The position numbers were made by a program, and so were the translations under genes. A stretch of 64,000 nucleotides of DNA from an uncultured Paracoccaceae bacterium (GTDB lineage Bacteria > Pseudomonadota > Alphaproteobacteria > Rhodobacterales > Rhodobacteraceae): NCBI GenBank assembly GCA_947493335.1, contig CANLQO010000001.1:1550001-1614000 (forward strand), read 5' to 3'. This document shows, one piece after another, positions 36,075-45,220 of this stretch. How positions within the stretch are numbered: the stretch's first letter is position 1; each line of letters opens with the position of its first letter. A model generated the notes under the pieces. That model saw nothing but the letters and a program-made list of their open reading frames with translations, was not told the origin of the DNA and ran no database searches.

Positions 36075-37885
36075 GCGTCTTGCGCCTTGTCTTCCAGCAT
36101 CAGCCATTCATCCTCTGCCGCCGATAGAGCGCTCTGCCGTTCGACCAGCGCATCGGTGGCTTTTTGGAACTTCACCGGCGACTGGGTGAAAAGATCGGGG
36201 TCTGCCAGCAGTTCTTCCAGCTTACCGATCTCGGCGGTCAGCCGGTCGATGACGCCTGGCAGTTCCTCTAACCGGTGCTTTTCGGTGAAGGACATCTTGG
36301 TCTTTTGCTTCACGGGCTCTACCGGTTTGTCCTTTTTCACCAGGGGCTTGCTGGCCGTCTTCGCCTCTGCAAAGTCGCCACCCCGTTGCGCGCGATAATC
36401 CGTCCAACCGCCCGCGTAGACCACCGCCTGCCCGGCACCCTCCATCGCCACCGTGGTGGTTGCCACCCGGTCCAGAAAGTCGCGGTCGTGGCTGACCAGC
36501 AGCACGGTGCCGTCGTAGTCGCCCAGAATATCCTGCAGCAGATCCAGCGTCTCGATATCCAGATCGTTGGTCGGCTCGTCCAGCACGATCAGGTTCGACT
36601 GCCGCGCCATCAGGCGGGCCAGCAACAGCCGCGCCTTTTCCCCGCCCGACAGCGATTTGACCTGCGCCCGCGCTTGTGCGTCGTCGAACAGGAAGTCCTT
36701 GAGATAGCTCACCACATGGCGCGGGTTGCCCTGCACCATGACCTGATCGGATTTGCCCGCGCCGCCCAGGCTGGGATCATTGACCAGCGAATCCCACAGG
36801 GTCGCCTCTGGGTCCAGCTGCGCGCGGCCTTGATCAAAGACCGCAATATCCAGATTGGTGCCGTGTTTGACCTGCCCGGCATCTGGTTCAACTTCGCCCA
36901 GCAACATCTTGATAAGTGTCGTTTTTCCTACACCATTTGGCCCGACAAAAGCGATCCGGTCACCGCGCTGCACAGTCAGATCAAAGCCCTTCACGATCTG
37001 CTTGCCGTCAAAGGTCTTGGCCAGCCCCTTGGCCTCGATCACCTTGCGGCCCGACTGCTGGCCCGCCTCGAAGGTCAGCGCGGCAGTGCCCTGCCGCTTG
37101 ATCTGCGCGGCCCGCTCGGCGCGCAGGTCCTGCAAAGCCCGCACCCGGCCCATGTTGCGCTTGCGCCGGGCTGAAATGCCTTCCACCGCCCAGCGTGCTT
37201 CGGCCTTGATCTTGCGGTTCAGCTTGTGGCGCTGCATGTCCTCTTCGTCCCAGAGCTTGTCGCGCCAGGCCTCAAACCGGTCAAATCCCTCTTCCGCGCG
37301 GCGCACCTCTCCGCGGTCGATCCAAAGCGTGGCGCGGGTGAGCGCGGTCAGAAACGCGCGGTCGTGGCTGATCAGCACGAACCCCGCGCGGGTCTGTGAC
37401 AGTTCTGTCTCCAGCCATTGCACCGCCTCGATATCCAGATGGTTCGTCGGCTCGTCCAGCAGCATCAGCGCGGGTGCTTCGGCCATCAGCTTGGCCAGCG
37501 CCGCGCGCCGCCGTTCCCCGCCCGAGGCGGTCGCCACATCCCCTGCGGGATCAAACTTCAGCCCCTCCGCCACCATCTCGACCTTATAGGCTTCATCAGG
37601 GTCCATGCCGCTGACCGCATAGTCGCCCAGCGTCGCAAACCCTGTCATATCAGGGTCTTGCTCCATATATCCCACGGTGACGCCGGGGGCTGGCACCACC
37701 GTGCCCCGGTCCGCCTCGACCAGCCCGGCCATCACCTTCATCAGCGTTGATTTGCCTGATCCGTTGCGCCCCACCAGTGCCACCCGGTCGCCGGGCTGCA
37801 CCACCAGCGACAACCCGTCAAAGACCGGATCGCCACCAAAGGTCAGCGAAATATCCGAGAGTTGCAAAAGGGGTGTGCGCGCCAT
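36071..37885 (-). CDS. uup: ABC-F ATPase Uup
   Basis: 604 residues: two ABC domains (Walker A GRNGSGKST and GPNGVGKTT; Walker [15 protein letters not shown] and IVLDEPTNDLDIET) and a C-terminal coiled coil after residue 525 (KHRLEELPGVIDRLTAEIGK) that binds branched DNA and is specific to Uup. It is linked to precise excision of transposons and ribosome function. The other ABC-F at 10432 has a different tail. Confidence 0.9.
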   Translation of the reverse strand: MARTPLLQLSDISLTFGGDPVFDGLSLVVQPGDRVALVGRNGSGKSTLMKVMAGLVEADRGTVVPAPGVTVGYMEQDPDMTGFATLGDYAVSGMDPDEAYKVEMVAEGLKFDPAGDVATASGGERRRAALAKLMAEAPALMLLDEPTNHLDIEAVQWLETELSQTRAGFVLISHDRAFLTALTRATLWIDRGEVRRAEEGFDRFEAWRDKLWDEEDMQRHKLNRKIKAEARWAVEGISARRKRNMGRVRALQDLRAERAAQIKRQGTAALTFEAGQQSGRKVIEAKGLAKTFDGKQIVKGFDLTVQRGDRIAFVGPNGVGKTTLIKMLLGEVEPDAGQVKHGTNLDIAVFDQGRAQLDPEATLWDSLVNDPSLGGAGKSDQVMVQGNPRHVVSYLKDFLFDDAQARAQVKSLSGGEKARLLLARLMARQSNLIVLDEPTNDLDIETLDLLQDILGDYDGTVLLVSHDRDFLDRVATTTVAMEGAGQAVVYAGGWTDYRAQRGGDFAEAKTASKPLVKKDKPVEPVKQKTKMSFTEKHRLEELPGVIDRLTAEIGKLEELLADPDLFTQSPVKFQKATDALVERQSALSAAEDEWLMLEDKAQDA

Positions 37886-37978
37886 GGCGACCAGCTAGAG
37901 CGCCCGCAGCCTTTGCGCAAGTCCCCTGCTTCTTCTGGTCCCAAATACTTCTGCGCAGCGCGGCGGTTCCGGACCCGG

Positions 37979-38689
37979 CTAGGCCATCATCGCCTTCAAT
38001 GCGGCGGCCCTGCGGGGTGGGACCCTGTCGGTCTCAAGCCCGGTGAAGACGTGCAACGTCTGCATCTCGCGGTCGACTACCGCGTGATCGCTGACCCAAC
38101 CGCCCATGCCCAGATAGCTGCGCAGCAGCGGTGGCATCGCGGCGCGTCCACCTTTCGTCGCCTGCCCCAGCGCCACCGTCTCGGCGGACCCGACGCCGGG
38201 CGCCCAGTCACCCGGGGCCTGATGGCGGGTGGCAAGCCGGGTGAAGACCGCGCCATAGGGTGCGGGATCGACGCCTGCAAAACTGGTGCACCCGAACAAA
38301 AGCCCGATCCCGTCGCGGGCCACCATCTGCGCCAACGCGCCCCACATCAGCCGCATCACATCCGCATCCTGTGCCCGTGGTGCGATGCAAAACCGCCCCA
38401 TCTCAAGCAGGGGCCGGTCGAACTGCATCAACCTTGTCAGATCATACCGCGCACCCGCGTAGGTCTGTGCCAGCCCCGCGCCGGTGACCCTGCGCACCCG
38501 GCAGGTCGCTACCAGCCCGTGCCCGTCCGCCACCATCAGATGATCGCACAGCGCGTCATAAGCCTCTGCATCCAGACCTGCGCCGCCGAAAAAACAGCGG
38601 TGCCGCAACGCCTGACAGGCCGCGACCTCCGCGTCACTGTCGGCCAGTCGGACCCCATATGGCCCAATGCGGAACGCAAACGTCATCAC
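37979..38689 (-). CDS. olsB: L-ornithine N-alpha-acyltransferase (OlsB), first step of ornithine lipid synthesis
   Basis: 236 residues, GNAT-like fold. The pattern YDLTRLMQFDRPLLEMGRFC followed by DADVMRLMWGALAQMV and LLFGCTSFAGVDP is typical of OlsB in Rhodobacteraceae. It adds a 3-hydroxy fatty acyl chain from acyl-ACP to ornithine; OlsA, not in the window, adds the second chain. Divergent from msrB. Ornithine lipids commonly replace phospholipids when phosphate is scarce. Confidence 0.85.
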   Translation of the reverse strand: MMTFAFRIGPYGVRLADSDAEVAACQALRHRCFFGGAGLDAEAYDALCDHLMVADGHGLVATCRVRRVTGAGLAQTYAGARYDLTRLMQFDRPLLEMGRFCIAPRAQDADVMRLMWGALAQMVARDGIGLLFGCTSFAGVDPAPYGAVFTRLATRHQAPGDWAPGVGSAETVALGQATKGGRAAMPPLLRSYLGMGGWVSDHAVVDREMQTLHVFTGLETDRVPPRRAAALKAMMA

Positions 38690-38749
38690 AGTTCACCTTG
38701 CGGGTCAGCCCGCTGCGCCTAGATTAAGGCCAAAGGCTGAAAAAGGAAT

Positions 38750-39157
38750 ATGATAGTGGTCGAAAAAGTCATCAAAACAGACGCCGAATGGCGCGCGCAA
38801 CTCTCGGACATGGCCTTCAAGGTCCTGCGCAAGCATGGCACCGAACGCGCAGGCACCCATGATAACTTTCCCAAAGACCCCGGCACCTACATGTGTGCGG
38901 GCTGCGGTGCGCCGCTTTTCGATCAGGCCACGAAGTTTGAAAGCGGCACAGGCTGGCCGTCTTTCTATGCGCCGCTTGATGGCGAGATGGTCGGCGAACA
39001 AGAGGACCGCAGCTTTTTCATGCGCCGGACAGAGGTGCACTGCAACCGCTGTGACGGCCATCTGGGCCACGTCTTTCCCGATGGTCCAGCCCCGACGGGC
39101 CTGCGCTATTGCATCAATGGCGCAGCCCTCGATTTCGAACCGGAAGAAAAGGCCTAG
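38750..39157 (+). CDS. msrB: Peptide-methionine (R)-S-oxide reductase
   Basis: 135 residues. Zinc Cys pairs are CAGC (YMCAGCGAPLF) and CNRC; the catalytic Cys is in RYCINGAAL after GHVFPDGPAPTG. It repairs oxidised methionine. The ATG at 38750 is only 2 bases after AAAGGA; the in-frame GTG at 38756 (VEKVIKTDAEW) has better spacing and could be the true start. It overlaps bamE by 4 bases at convergent ends. Confidence 0.93.
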   Translation: MIVVEKVIKTDAEWRAQLSDMAFKVLRKHGTERAGTHDNFPKDPGTYMCAGCGAPLFDQATKFESGTGWPSFYAPLDGEMVGEQEDRSFFMRRTEVHCNRCDGHLGHVFPDGPAPTGLRYCINGAALDFEPEEKA

Positions 39158-39618
39158 TTCTCGCCAATAAAGTCGGCCGCATTCACCCGGCCGACATTGC
39201 CCAGCAACTGCCGGATAAAGGTGGTGTCGGCGATGTTGTCGTCCGTCACGCGGCGCGACAGCACGATGACCCGCCCGTCTTCCAGACCAAAGCGTTCGAT
39301 GTTGCGCACAATGCCCGCGCCATCAAAACGGATCGCCAGCACCTCGCGCGAAATTTCAACCGGGGCCACAGCACCGTAATGGCGGAACTGGCTGGCGACA
39401 TAGTAATAGTCACCCCCCGCCAGCACGCCACCTGCGGTGGGGGGGCCGACAATGCCCGCGACGCTTTCGCGGCTGTCCTGCCCGATCACGATCCGGTCAA
39501 GGTCTTCCTGAAACGGGATAAAGCCGTGATTGCGCACCACCGGGTTGCACGCCACCAGCACGCCCAATGCGCCACAGATGACCGCAGACCGCATAACTGC
39601 ACCTAACCCACGCTTCAT
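39154..39618 (-). CDS. bamE: Outer-membrane assembly lipoprotein BamE
   Basis: About 154 residues with a signal peptide and lipobox LVAC (Cys24 from this start). The BamE/SmpA domain has NHGFIPFQEDLDRIVIGQDSRE and VAGIVGPPTAGG. Alphaproteobacterial BamE starts vary; ATG 39594 (MRSAVICGALGVLVAC) also has a ribosome-binding site and would give a shorter signal. Divergent from yceD. Confidence 0.85.
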   Translation of the reverse strand: MKRGLGAVMRSAVICGALGVLVACNPVVRNHGFIPFQEDLDRIVIGQDSRESVAGIVGPPTAGGVLAGGDYYYVASQFRHYGAVAPVEISREVLAIRFDGAGIVRNIERFGLEDGRVIVLSRRVTDDNIADTTFIRQLLGNVGRVNAADFIGEN

Positions 39619-39692
39619 ACCGGTCTGCCCTCTTGCCTCAGCCATGCTGGCCTTTTATCCCCCCTACATCATCGCCGCCCCTGAATTCAAGA

Positions 39693-40265
39693 ATGGAACC
39701 ACCATTGGCCGACCTGCCCAGCACGATCCTGCGCCTTGCCGACCTTGCCAACCGGCGCGCCACGACCTTTGCTGTCGTGCCGTCGGCAAATGAAAACAAG
39801 GCCATCGCCGCCCATCTGGACCTGCGCAGCCTGCGCAAGTTGCGCTTTGCCGGTGAAATCGCGCCCGTGGGGGCTGCGGATTGGACCCTGACCGCGACGC
39901 TGGGCGCCACAGTGGTGCAGGATTGCGTGGTGACACTCGACCCCGTGACCTCCCGCATAGATGAGGTCATCACCCGCACCTATGCCGCAGAGATGGAAAT
40001 GCCGCAGGGCGCAGAGGTTGAGATGCCCGCCGATGACACCGTCGAACCCCTGCCCTCAGCGGTTGATGTCGCACTTGTGATGATCGAGGCGCTGTCGCTC
40101 GCCGTCCCTGATTTCCCCCGCGCCGAAGGCGCCGATCTGGGTGACGCGCAGTTCACCGGACCCGGCGCGACACCGATGACGGACGACGACGCAAAGCCCT
40201 TTGCGGGCCTTGCAGCACTGCGCGACAGCCTCTCTGACACATCGGGTGGAAAAGGCGAAGAATAG
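39693..40265 (+). CDS. yceD: YceD / DUF177 protein
   Basis: 190 residues. The family core runs from ATTFAVVPSANENKAIAAHL to LTATLGATVVQDCVVTLDPV, with the conserved CVVTL Cys, and an acidic C-terminus. It precedes rpmF in most proteobacteria and is linked to 23S rRNA accumulation. The upstream in-frame extension to 39633 overlaps bamE and is not family-like. Confidence 0.88.
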   Translation: MEPPLADLPSTILRLADLANRRATTFAVVPSANENKAIAAHLDLRSLRKLRFAGEIAPVGAADWTLTATLGATVVQDCVVTLDPVTSRIDEVITRTYAAEMEMPQGAEVEMPADDTVEPLPSAVDVALVMIEALSLAVPDFPRAEGADLGDAQFTGPGATPMTDDDAKPFAGLAALRDSLSDTSGGKGEE

Positions 40266-40279
40266 CCCCCGAAAAAGGG

Positions 40280-40307
40280 TTGCGCTAAAAAGGAATCGCA
40301 GTATGTT
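40280..40307 (+). promoter_or_regulatory. Sigma-70-like promoter for rpmF-plsX-fabH
   Basis: TTGCGC, 16 bases, then TATGTT. It starts 15 bases after the yceD stop and leaves an untranslated leader of about 100 bases with G-C stem-forming segments before rpmF, possibly used in ribosomal-protein feedback. Confidence 0.45.
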
Positions 40308-40414
40308 CCGCCAACTTCTAACACCCCCACTCGACAGGGCTGCCCAAGTGGCATAAGACCCCGCAGAGTTCTTGAAAATCCGGGCCCTTGGCCCCCCAGA
40401 CGATAGGTGGCGAT

Positions 40415-40621
40415 ATGGCCGTCCAGCAGAATAAAGTCTCCAAGTCACGCCGCAACAACCGTCGCGCGCATGATGCCCTGGTGGCTGCAAACCCCAATGA
40501 ATGCGACAACTGCGGTGAGCTGAAGCGCCCGCATCACGTCTGCCCCTCTTGCGGCCACTACGCCACGCGCGAAGTCGTTGCTCAGGCAAACGAAATCGAT
40601 CTGGACGAAGACGCAGCGTAA
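40415..40621 (+). CDS. rpmF: 50S ribosomal protein L32
   Basis: 68 residues: [20 protein letters not shown], then a CDNC/CPSC zinc finger. Standard length. Head of the conserved rpmF-plsX-fabH set, which ties ribosome and phospholipid synthesis. Confidence 0.97.
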   Translation: MAVQQNKVSKSRRNNRRAHDALVAANPNECDNCGELKRPHHVCPSCGHYATREVVAQANEIDLDEDAA

Positions 40622-40642
40622 GGCTGTGACAGGCAGCGCAAC

Positions 40643-41761
40643 ATGACAAACGGCCAGACGGACCACAATCCGACGCCAACGTCCGCTGCCCACGTCCTCT
40701 CTGTTGACGCCATGGGTGGCGATTCCGGGCCTGCAACGGTGGTTGCGGGCCTTGCGCATTTTCTTGACAAGAACCCCAAGGCGCAGGCGATCCTGCACGG
40801 CTCTGAAACCCAGTTGCAAAAACATGTGGCCAAGCACCGCATTGCCGACCGGGTGACGATCCGCAACGCCACCGATGTTGTCAAAATGACCGACAAGCCC
40901 AGTCAGGCGCTGCGCGGTGGCAAGAATTCCTCCATGTGGTCCGCGATCGAGGCGGTGCGCAATGGCGAAGCGGGCGTGGTGATTTCCTGCGGCAACACCG
41001 GTGCGCTGATGGCGATGTCGATGCTGCGCCTGCGCAAGGCCGAAGGCGTGAACCGCCCCGCCATCGCCTGCCTCTGGCCCTCGCGCAATCCGCAGGGCTA
41101 TAACGTCATGCTCGACGCAGGCGCCGACATCCGCGCCGATCAGGATGACCTGCTGACCTATGCGCTCATGGGGGCCTCTTATGCCCGCAACGCCTTTGAT
41201 CTCGCCCGCCCGCGCATCGGCCTTCTGAATGTCGGGGTCGAGGAACACAAAGGCCGCGCTGAATTGAAGGTCGCGCATGAGATGATTGGCACCGCCGCGC
41301 CCAAGGGCGAATTCGAATACATCGGCTTTGTCGAAGGCGGCGACCTACCTTCTGAACGCGTTGACGTCATCGTGACCGATGGCTTTACCGGCAACGTGGC
41401 GCTCAAGACGGCCGAGGGCACGGCCAACCTGATCTCCGAATCCCTGCGCACGGCCTTCAAACGCAACCCGCTGTCGATGCTGGGGGCGCTGCTCGCGCGC
41501 GGCTCTCTGGGCTGGCTGCGCAAGCGGATCGATCCCCGCCGGGTTAATGGCGGCGTTTTTCTGGGGCTGAACAAGACGGTGATCAAAAGCCATGGCTCGG
41601 CCGATGCCACCGGCGTGGCCGCGGCGCTGGCGCTGGGGTACCGGCTGGCGCAATCCGGCTTTTCGGACAAACTCGCGGCACGGGTTGCCACCGCCGCCGC
41701 CCTCGCCCAAGATACCATCCACGAAGGTGCAGCAGACACCGCAAAGGATACGGGCAAATGA
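40643..41761 (+). CDS. plsX: Phosphate acyltransferase PlsX
   Basis: 372 residues. Makes acyl-phosphate from acyl-ACP for PlsY. The motif SVDAMGGDSGP is near residue 21, with VIVTDGFTGNVALKTAEG later. The ~15 residues before the core are not conserved; GTG or ATG codons further in are possible starts. ATGA overlap with fabH. Confidence 0.96.
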   Translation: MTNGQTDHNPTPTSAAHVLSVDAMGGDSGPATVVAGLAHFLDKNPKAQAILHGSETQLQKHVAKHRIADRVTIRNATDVVKMTDKPSQALRGGKNSSMWSAIEAVRNGEAGVVISCGNTGALMAMSMLRLRKAEGVNRPAIACLWPSRNPQGYNVMLDAGADIRADQDDLLTYALMGASYARNAFDLARPRIGLLNVGVEEHKGRAELKVAHEMIGTAAPKGEFEYIGFVEGGDLPSERVDVIVTDGFTGNVALKTAEGTANLISESLRTAFKRNPLSMLGALLARGSLGWLRKRIDPRRVNGGVFLGLNKTVIKSHGSADATGVAAALALGYRLAQSGFSDKLAARVATAAALAQDTIHEGAADTAKDTGK

Positions 41762-42729
41762 CAAGACGCGCTGTGGTCAAAGGTGTCGGGCACTACCTGC
41801 CGGACCGTGTGGTACCCAACAGCGAATTTGAAAAGTCCCTTGATACCTCGCACGACTGGATCGTCAGCCGCTCTGGCATCCACCGCCGCCACTTCGCCGC
41901 CGATGGCCAGACCACATCTGACCTTGCCACCCGTGCCGCACAGGCCGCACTGGCCGATGCAGGCATCGACGGGGCAGAGATTGACGCCATCGTGCTGGCC
42001 ACCTCTACGGCTGATATGACCTTCCCCTCTGCCGCGACCATGGTGCAGGCCAATATCGGCAACACCAAGGGCTATGCCTTTGATGTGCAAGCGGTCTGTG
42101 CGGGTTTTGTCTATGCGCTCAGCAACGCCAATGCGCTCATCGCCTCTGGTCAGGCCGACCGCGTGCTGGTGATCGGGGCCGAAACATTCAGCCGCATCAT
42201 GGACTGGACCGACCGGTCCACCTGCGTGCTCTTTGGTGATGGCGCTGGTGCGCTGGTGCTTTCCGCCGAAGATGGCGACGGCACCAGCGCTGACCGTGGC
42301 ATCCTTTCAACCGACCTCAATTCCGATGGCCGCTACCGCGATCTTTTGTACGTCGATGGTGGCGTGGCCACGCAAAACACCGGCGTCCTGCGCATGGAAG
42401 GCAAAGAAGTCTTCCGCCATGCCGTTGAAAAGCTTGCACAAACCGCCCACACCGCGCTGGAAAAGGTGGGGCTCGGTGCCGATGACGTCGACTGGGTTGT
42501 CCCGCATCAGGCCAACATCCGCATCATCCAGTCCACCGCCAAGAAACTCGGCGTCGGCATGGACCGCGTTGTCGTCACCGTGCAGGACCACGGCAATACT
42601 TCTGCCGCGTCGATCCCGCTCGCGCTCTCGGTTGGCGTTGCCAATGGCCAGATCAAACCCGGTGATCTGCTGGTGACTGAGGCGATTGGCGGCGGTCTGG
42701 CCTGGGGTGCCGTCGTCCTGCGCTGGTAA
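41758..42729 (+). CDS. fabH: Beta-ketoacyl-ACP synthase III
   Basis: 323 residues. Catalytic Cys-His-Asn triad: AVCAGFVYAL, VPHQANIRI and DHGNTSAASIPLAL. It condenses acetyl-CoA with malonyl-ACP to start fatty acid synthesis. Confidence 0.97.
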   Translation: MTRRAVVKGVGHYLPDRVVPNSEFEKSLDTSHDWIVSRSGIHRRHFAADGQTTSDLATRAAQAALADAGIDGAEIDAIVLATSTADMTFPSAATMVQANIGNTKGYAFDVQAVCAGFVYALSNANALIASGQADRVLVIGAETFSRIMDWTDRSTCVLFGDGAGALVLSAEDGDGTSADRGILSTDLNSDGRYRDLLYVDGGVATQNTGVLRMEGKEVFRHAVEKLAQTAHTALEKVGLGADDVDWVVPHQANIRIIQSTAKKLGVGMDRVVVTVQDHGNTSAASIPLALSVGVANGQIKPGDLLVTEAIGGGLAWGAVVLRW

Positions 42730-42776
42730 ATCTTGGCAAAAAGCCTCCTTTAACGCCGCAAGCCAAGCCCTTGTTA

Positions 42777-42806
42777 TTGACTCTGAATTTCCGTCCCGAC
42801 TAAGGT
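42777..42806 (+). promoter_or_regulatory. Promoter candidate for ihfA
   Basis: TTGACT followed 18 bases on by TAAGGT, 25 bases upstream of the ATG; GCAGGGGG forms the ribosome-binding site. ihfA is autoregulated in enterobacteria; no clear IHF consensus is seen here. Confidence 0.35.
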
Positions 42807-42830
42807 CTTGCGAAACCGCAGGGGGAAATT

Positions 42831-43133
42831 ATGGCCGATAAGACTTTGACACGTATGGATCTCGCAGATGCCGTTCACACACAAGTGGGCCTGTCGCGCA
42901 ATGAAAGTGCCGATCTGGTGGAACGCGTGCTGACCCATGTTTCCGACGCGCTGGTCAAAGGCGAACAGGTCAAAATCTCATCCTTTGGCACCTTTTCGGT
43001 CCGGGAAAAGGCCGCCCGCGTTGGCCGCAACCCCAAAACCGGGGAAGAGGTGCCGATCCACCCGCGCCGGGTGCTGACCTTCCGGCCCAGCCACCTGATG
43101 AAAGATCGGGTTGCCGCGGGCAACAAAAAGTAA
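42831..43133 (+). CDS. ihfA: Integration host factor subunit alpha
   Basis: 100 residues. DNA-bending HU/IHF fold with the family arm [20 protein letters not shown] and the conserved Pro that inserts between base pairs. Works as a heterodimer with IhfB. Followed 12 bases on by a MerR gene, the usual Rhodobacteraceae order. Confidence 0.96.
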   Translation: MADKTLTRMDLADAVHTQVGLSRNESADLVERVLTHVSDALVKGEQVKISSFGTFSVREKAARVGRNPKTGEEVPIHPRRVLTFRPSHLMKDRVAAGNKK

Positions 43134-43145
43134 AAGGGGACGAAG

Positions 43146-43835
43146 TTGGCCAAAGCCCGCGACGCCTTCCGCACCATTTCTGAAGTTTCCGACTGGCTGG
43201 ACACGCCCGCGCATGTGCTGCGCTTTTGGGAAAGCAAGTTCACGCAGGTCAAACCGGTCAAGCGTGCCGGCGGGCGGCGCTATTACCGGCCCGAGGACAT
43301 GCAGCTTCTGGGCGGCATCAAAAAGCTGCTGCACGAACAGGGCATGACCATCAAGGGCGCGCAAAAGCTTTTGCGGGAACAGGGCGTCAAACATGTGGCG
43401 GCCCTCTCGCCCGATCCCAACGCGGACAGCCCCGCGCCAGAGGTGAAATCGGCCATGCCGCCGCCTGCACCCGCACCCAAGGTCGCAGCACCCGTGGCCC
43501 CGACCCCCGAAGCGGCACCCGCACCCGACAACGTCATGCCCTTCACCGCAGCGCCTTCGCCGACCCCGGTAGATGACGCACCACAGACTGCCGACCTTGA
43601 CCCGGTGGCAAAAGATGCGCCTGCGCCCGACCCGGCCCCCGCCGCCGCGACTCCCGCGCCGCAACCCGCCGTGGCCGAACCGACCCTGCCTCTGGAACCG
43701 AAAACCCCGGCAGAACCCCGCATCTTCGCCGCCCTGCGCGATGCCAGCGACGACCGCCTGCGCGCAAAGGCCGCCCAGATCGCACCGCTTGTCGCCCGCC
43801 TTCAGGACGTGCGCGACCGGATGCGCCAAAGCTGA
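43146..43835 (+). CDS. MerR-family regulator with long Pro/Ala linker
   Basis: 229 residues from a TTG start with AAGGGG nearby. The MerR helix-turn-helix is [20 protein letters not shown] followed by [14 protein letters not shown] and the recognition-wing helix [11 protein letters not shown]. Residues about 95-185 are a disordered Ala/Pro linker, followed by a short C-terminal helix. There is no effector domain, so its signal is unknown. The gene next to ihfA is conserved in Rhodobacterales. Confidence 0.85.
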   Translation: MAKARDAFRTISEVSDWLDTPAHVLRFWESKFTQVKPVKRAGGRRYYRPEDMQLLGGIKKLLHEQGMTIKGAQKLLREQGVKHVAALSPDPNADSPAPEVKSAMPPPAPAPKVAAPVAPTPEAAPAPDNVMPFTAAPSPTPVDDAPQTADLDPVAKDAPAPDPAPAAATPAPQPAVAEPTLPLEPKTPAEPRIFAALRDASDDRLRAKAAQIAPLVARLQDVRDRMRQS

Positions 43836-43883
43836 CATTCGGGGCTTGCCCCGCGCCGATTTTCGGGTAAACACGCGCTCAGT

Positions 43884-43960
43884 CGGGCTATAGCGCAGCC
43901 TGGTAGCGCGTCCGTCTGGGGGACGGAAGGTCGCAGGTTCGAGTCCTGCTAGCCCGACCA
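43884..43960 (+). tRNA. tRNA-Pro (anticodon GGG)
   Basis: 77 bases including encoded CCA. Acceptor CGGGCTA pairs with TAGCCCG; D-loop AGCGCAGCCTGGTAGCGC, anticodon arm TCCGT-CTGGGGG-ACGGA with GGG anticodon (CCC/CCU Pro codons), and TpsiC arm GCAGGTTCGAGTCCTGC. Followed 7 bases on by a terminator. Confidence 0.97.
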
Positions 43961-43967
43961 ATCAAAC

Positions 43968-43992
43968 CGCCCGCGCCCGTCGCGGGCGTTTT
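43968..43992 (+). terminator. Rho-independent terminator for tRNA-Pro
   Basis: CGCCCGCG-CCCGT-CGCGGGCG followed by TTTT: 8 perfect G-C-rich pairs, then a T-run. Confidence 0.85.
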
Positions 43993-44010
43993 GCTATGCA
44001 AGGGGATGAC

Positions 44011-45090
44011 ATGCAGCCGGGCGTTTTAGCGGATCACCAGATTACCGACCTGATCACTTCCGGTGCGATCACCGCCACCGCCCCGATTGCCGATGGTCAG
44101 GTGCAGCCCGCCTCGCTTGATCTGCGCCTTGGTGCCGTGGCCTACCGGGTCCGCGCGTCGTTTCTGGCCGGGCGCAACCGCACCGTGGCCGACCGACTGG
44201 CCGATTTTCAGATGCATGAAATCCCGCTGACCGATGGCGCCGTGCTGGAAAAGGGCTGCGTCTATGTGGTGCCTTTGCTGGAATCACTGGCGCTGCCCGG
44301 TGCGATGACCGCTGCGGCCTCGGCCAAATCCTCCATCGGGCGGCTCGATCTGCTGACCCGCATCATCACCGATCACGGCACCGAATTTGACCGCGTGCCT
44401 GCGGGCTACACCGGCCCGCTTTACGTGGAAATCTGCCCGCGTTCGTTCTCCGTGGTGGCCCAGACCGGCCAGATGCTCAACCAGATCATCTTTCGCAACG
44501 GCGATACCCGCATGTCCGATGACGCGCTCTCTGCCCTGCACGCCGAGACGCCGATTGTCGATGGCGACCCGGTGATCTCGGACGGCCTTGGCTTTTCGGT
44601 AGACCTCAAACCCGCCTCTGGCACGCTTGTCGGCTACCGGGCCAAGCCCCACACTGGTGTTGTCGATCTGGGCAAGCTCGCCCATTACGACCCCGCAGAA
44701 TACTGGGAAGAGGTGCGCACCGATCAGGGCTGGATCATCCTTGATCCCGGCGCCTTCTATATCCTCGTCAGCCGGGAAAGCATCGCGATCCCGCCGATGC
44801 AGGCCGCTGAAATGGCCCCCTATCTGGCGATGGTCGGTGAATTCCGCGTCCATTATGCGGGTTTCTTTGATCCGGGCTTTGGCTGGGCGGGGGCTGGCGG
44901 CACCGGGTCACGCGGCGTTTTGGAAGTCCGCTGCCACGAGGCACCATTCGTGCTGGAACATGGGCAGGTTGTGGGCCGGTTGATCTACGAACACATGGCC
45001 GCCCTGCCGCAGGCTCTTTATGGTGTTGATATCAAATCGAATTATCAGGGCCAGGGGTTGAAGCTGTCCAAACACTTCAAAGCCCCCTGA
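44011..45090 (+). CDS. dcd: dCTP deaminase, double-length alphaproteobacterial form
   Basis: 359 residues, about twice the ~190-residue classical Dcd. It has the trimeric dUTPase-like fold: a motif PASLDLRLG early, SAKSSIGRLDLLTRIITDHG with the catalytic Arg/Ser-Ser block, and a second, diverged copy in the C-terminal half (DPGFGWAGAGGTGSRGVLEVR). The ATG at 44011 has AAGGGG five bases upstream; the ATG at 43996 lacks a ribosome-binding site. Deaminates dCTP to dUTP. Confidence 0.88.
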   Translation: MQPGVLADHQITDLITSGAITATAPIADGQVQPASLDLRLGAVAYRVRASFLAGRNRTVADRLADFQMHEIPLTDGAVLEKGCVYVVPLLESLALPGAMTAAASAKSSIGRLDLLTRIITDHGTEFDRVPAGYTGPLYVEICPRSFSVVAQTGQMLNQIIFRNGDTRMSDDALSALHAETPIVDGDPVISDGLGFSVDLKPASGTLVGYRAKPHTGVVDLGKLAHYDPAEYWEEVRTDQGWIILDPGAFYILVSRESIAIPPMQAAEMAPYLAMVGEFRVHYAGFFDPGFGWAGAGGTGSRGVLEVRCHEAPFVLEHGQVVGRLIYEHMAALPQALYGVDIKSNYQGQGLKLSKHFKAP

Positions 45091-45220
45091 CCCCATCGGT
45101 GCAAACCTGTGGGAGGTCAGCCTTGCACCAGATGTAAATGCGTCGCCGGTTTCGGCGTCGGCACCCTAACGTTGATCCAGATTTGCCAGCAATGGGATTT
45201 TCCGCTCAGGGCCGTGACAA

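Noticed and set aside
43996-44010. Earlier ATG for the dCTP deaminase
   Set aside because: It follows the tRNA terminator by 3 bases with no ribosome-binding site, while 44011 has AAGGGG at good spacing.
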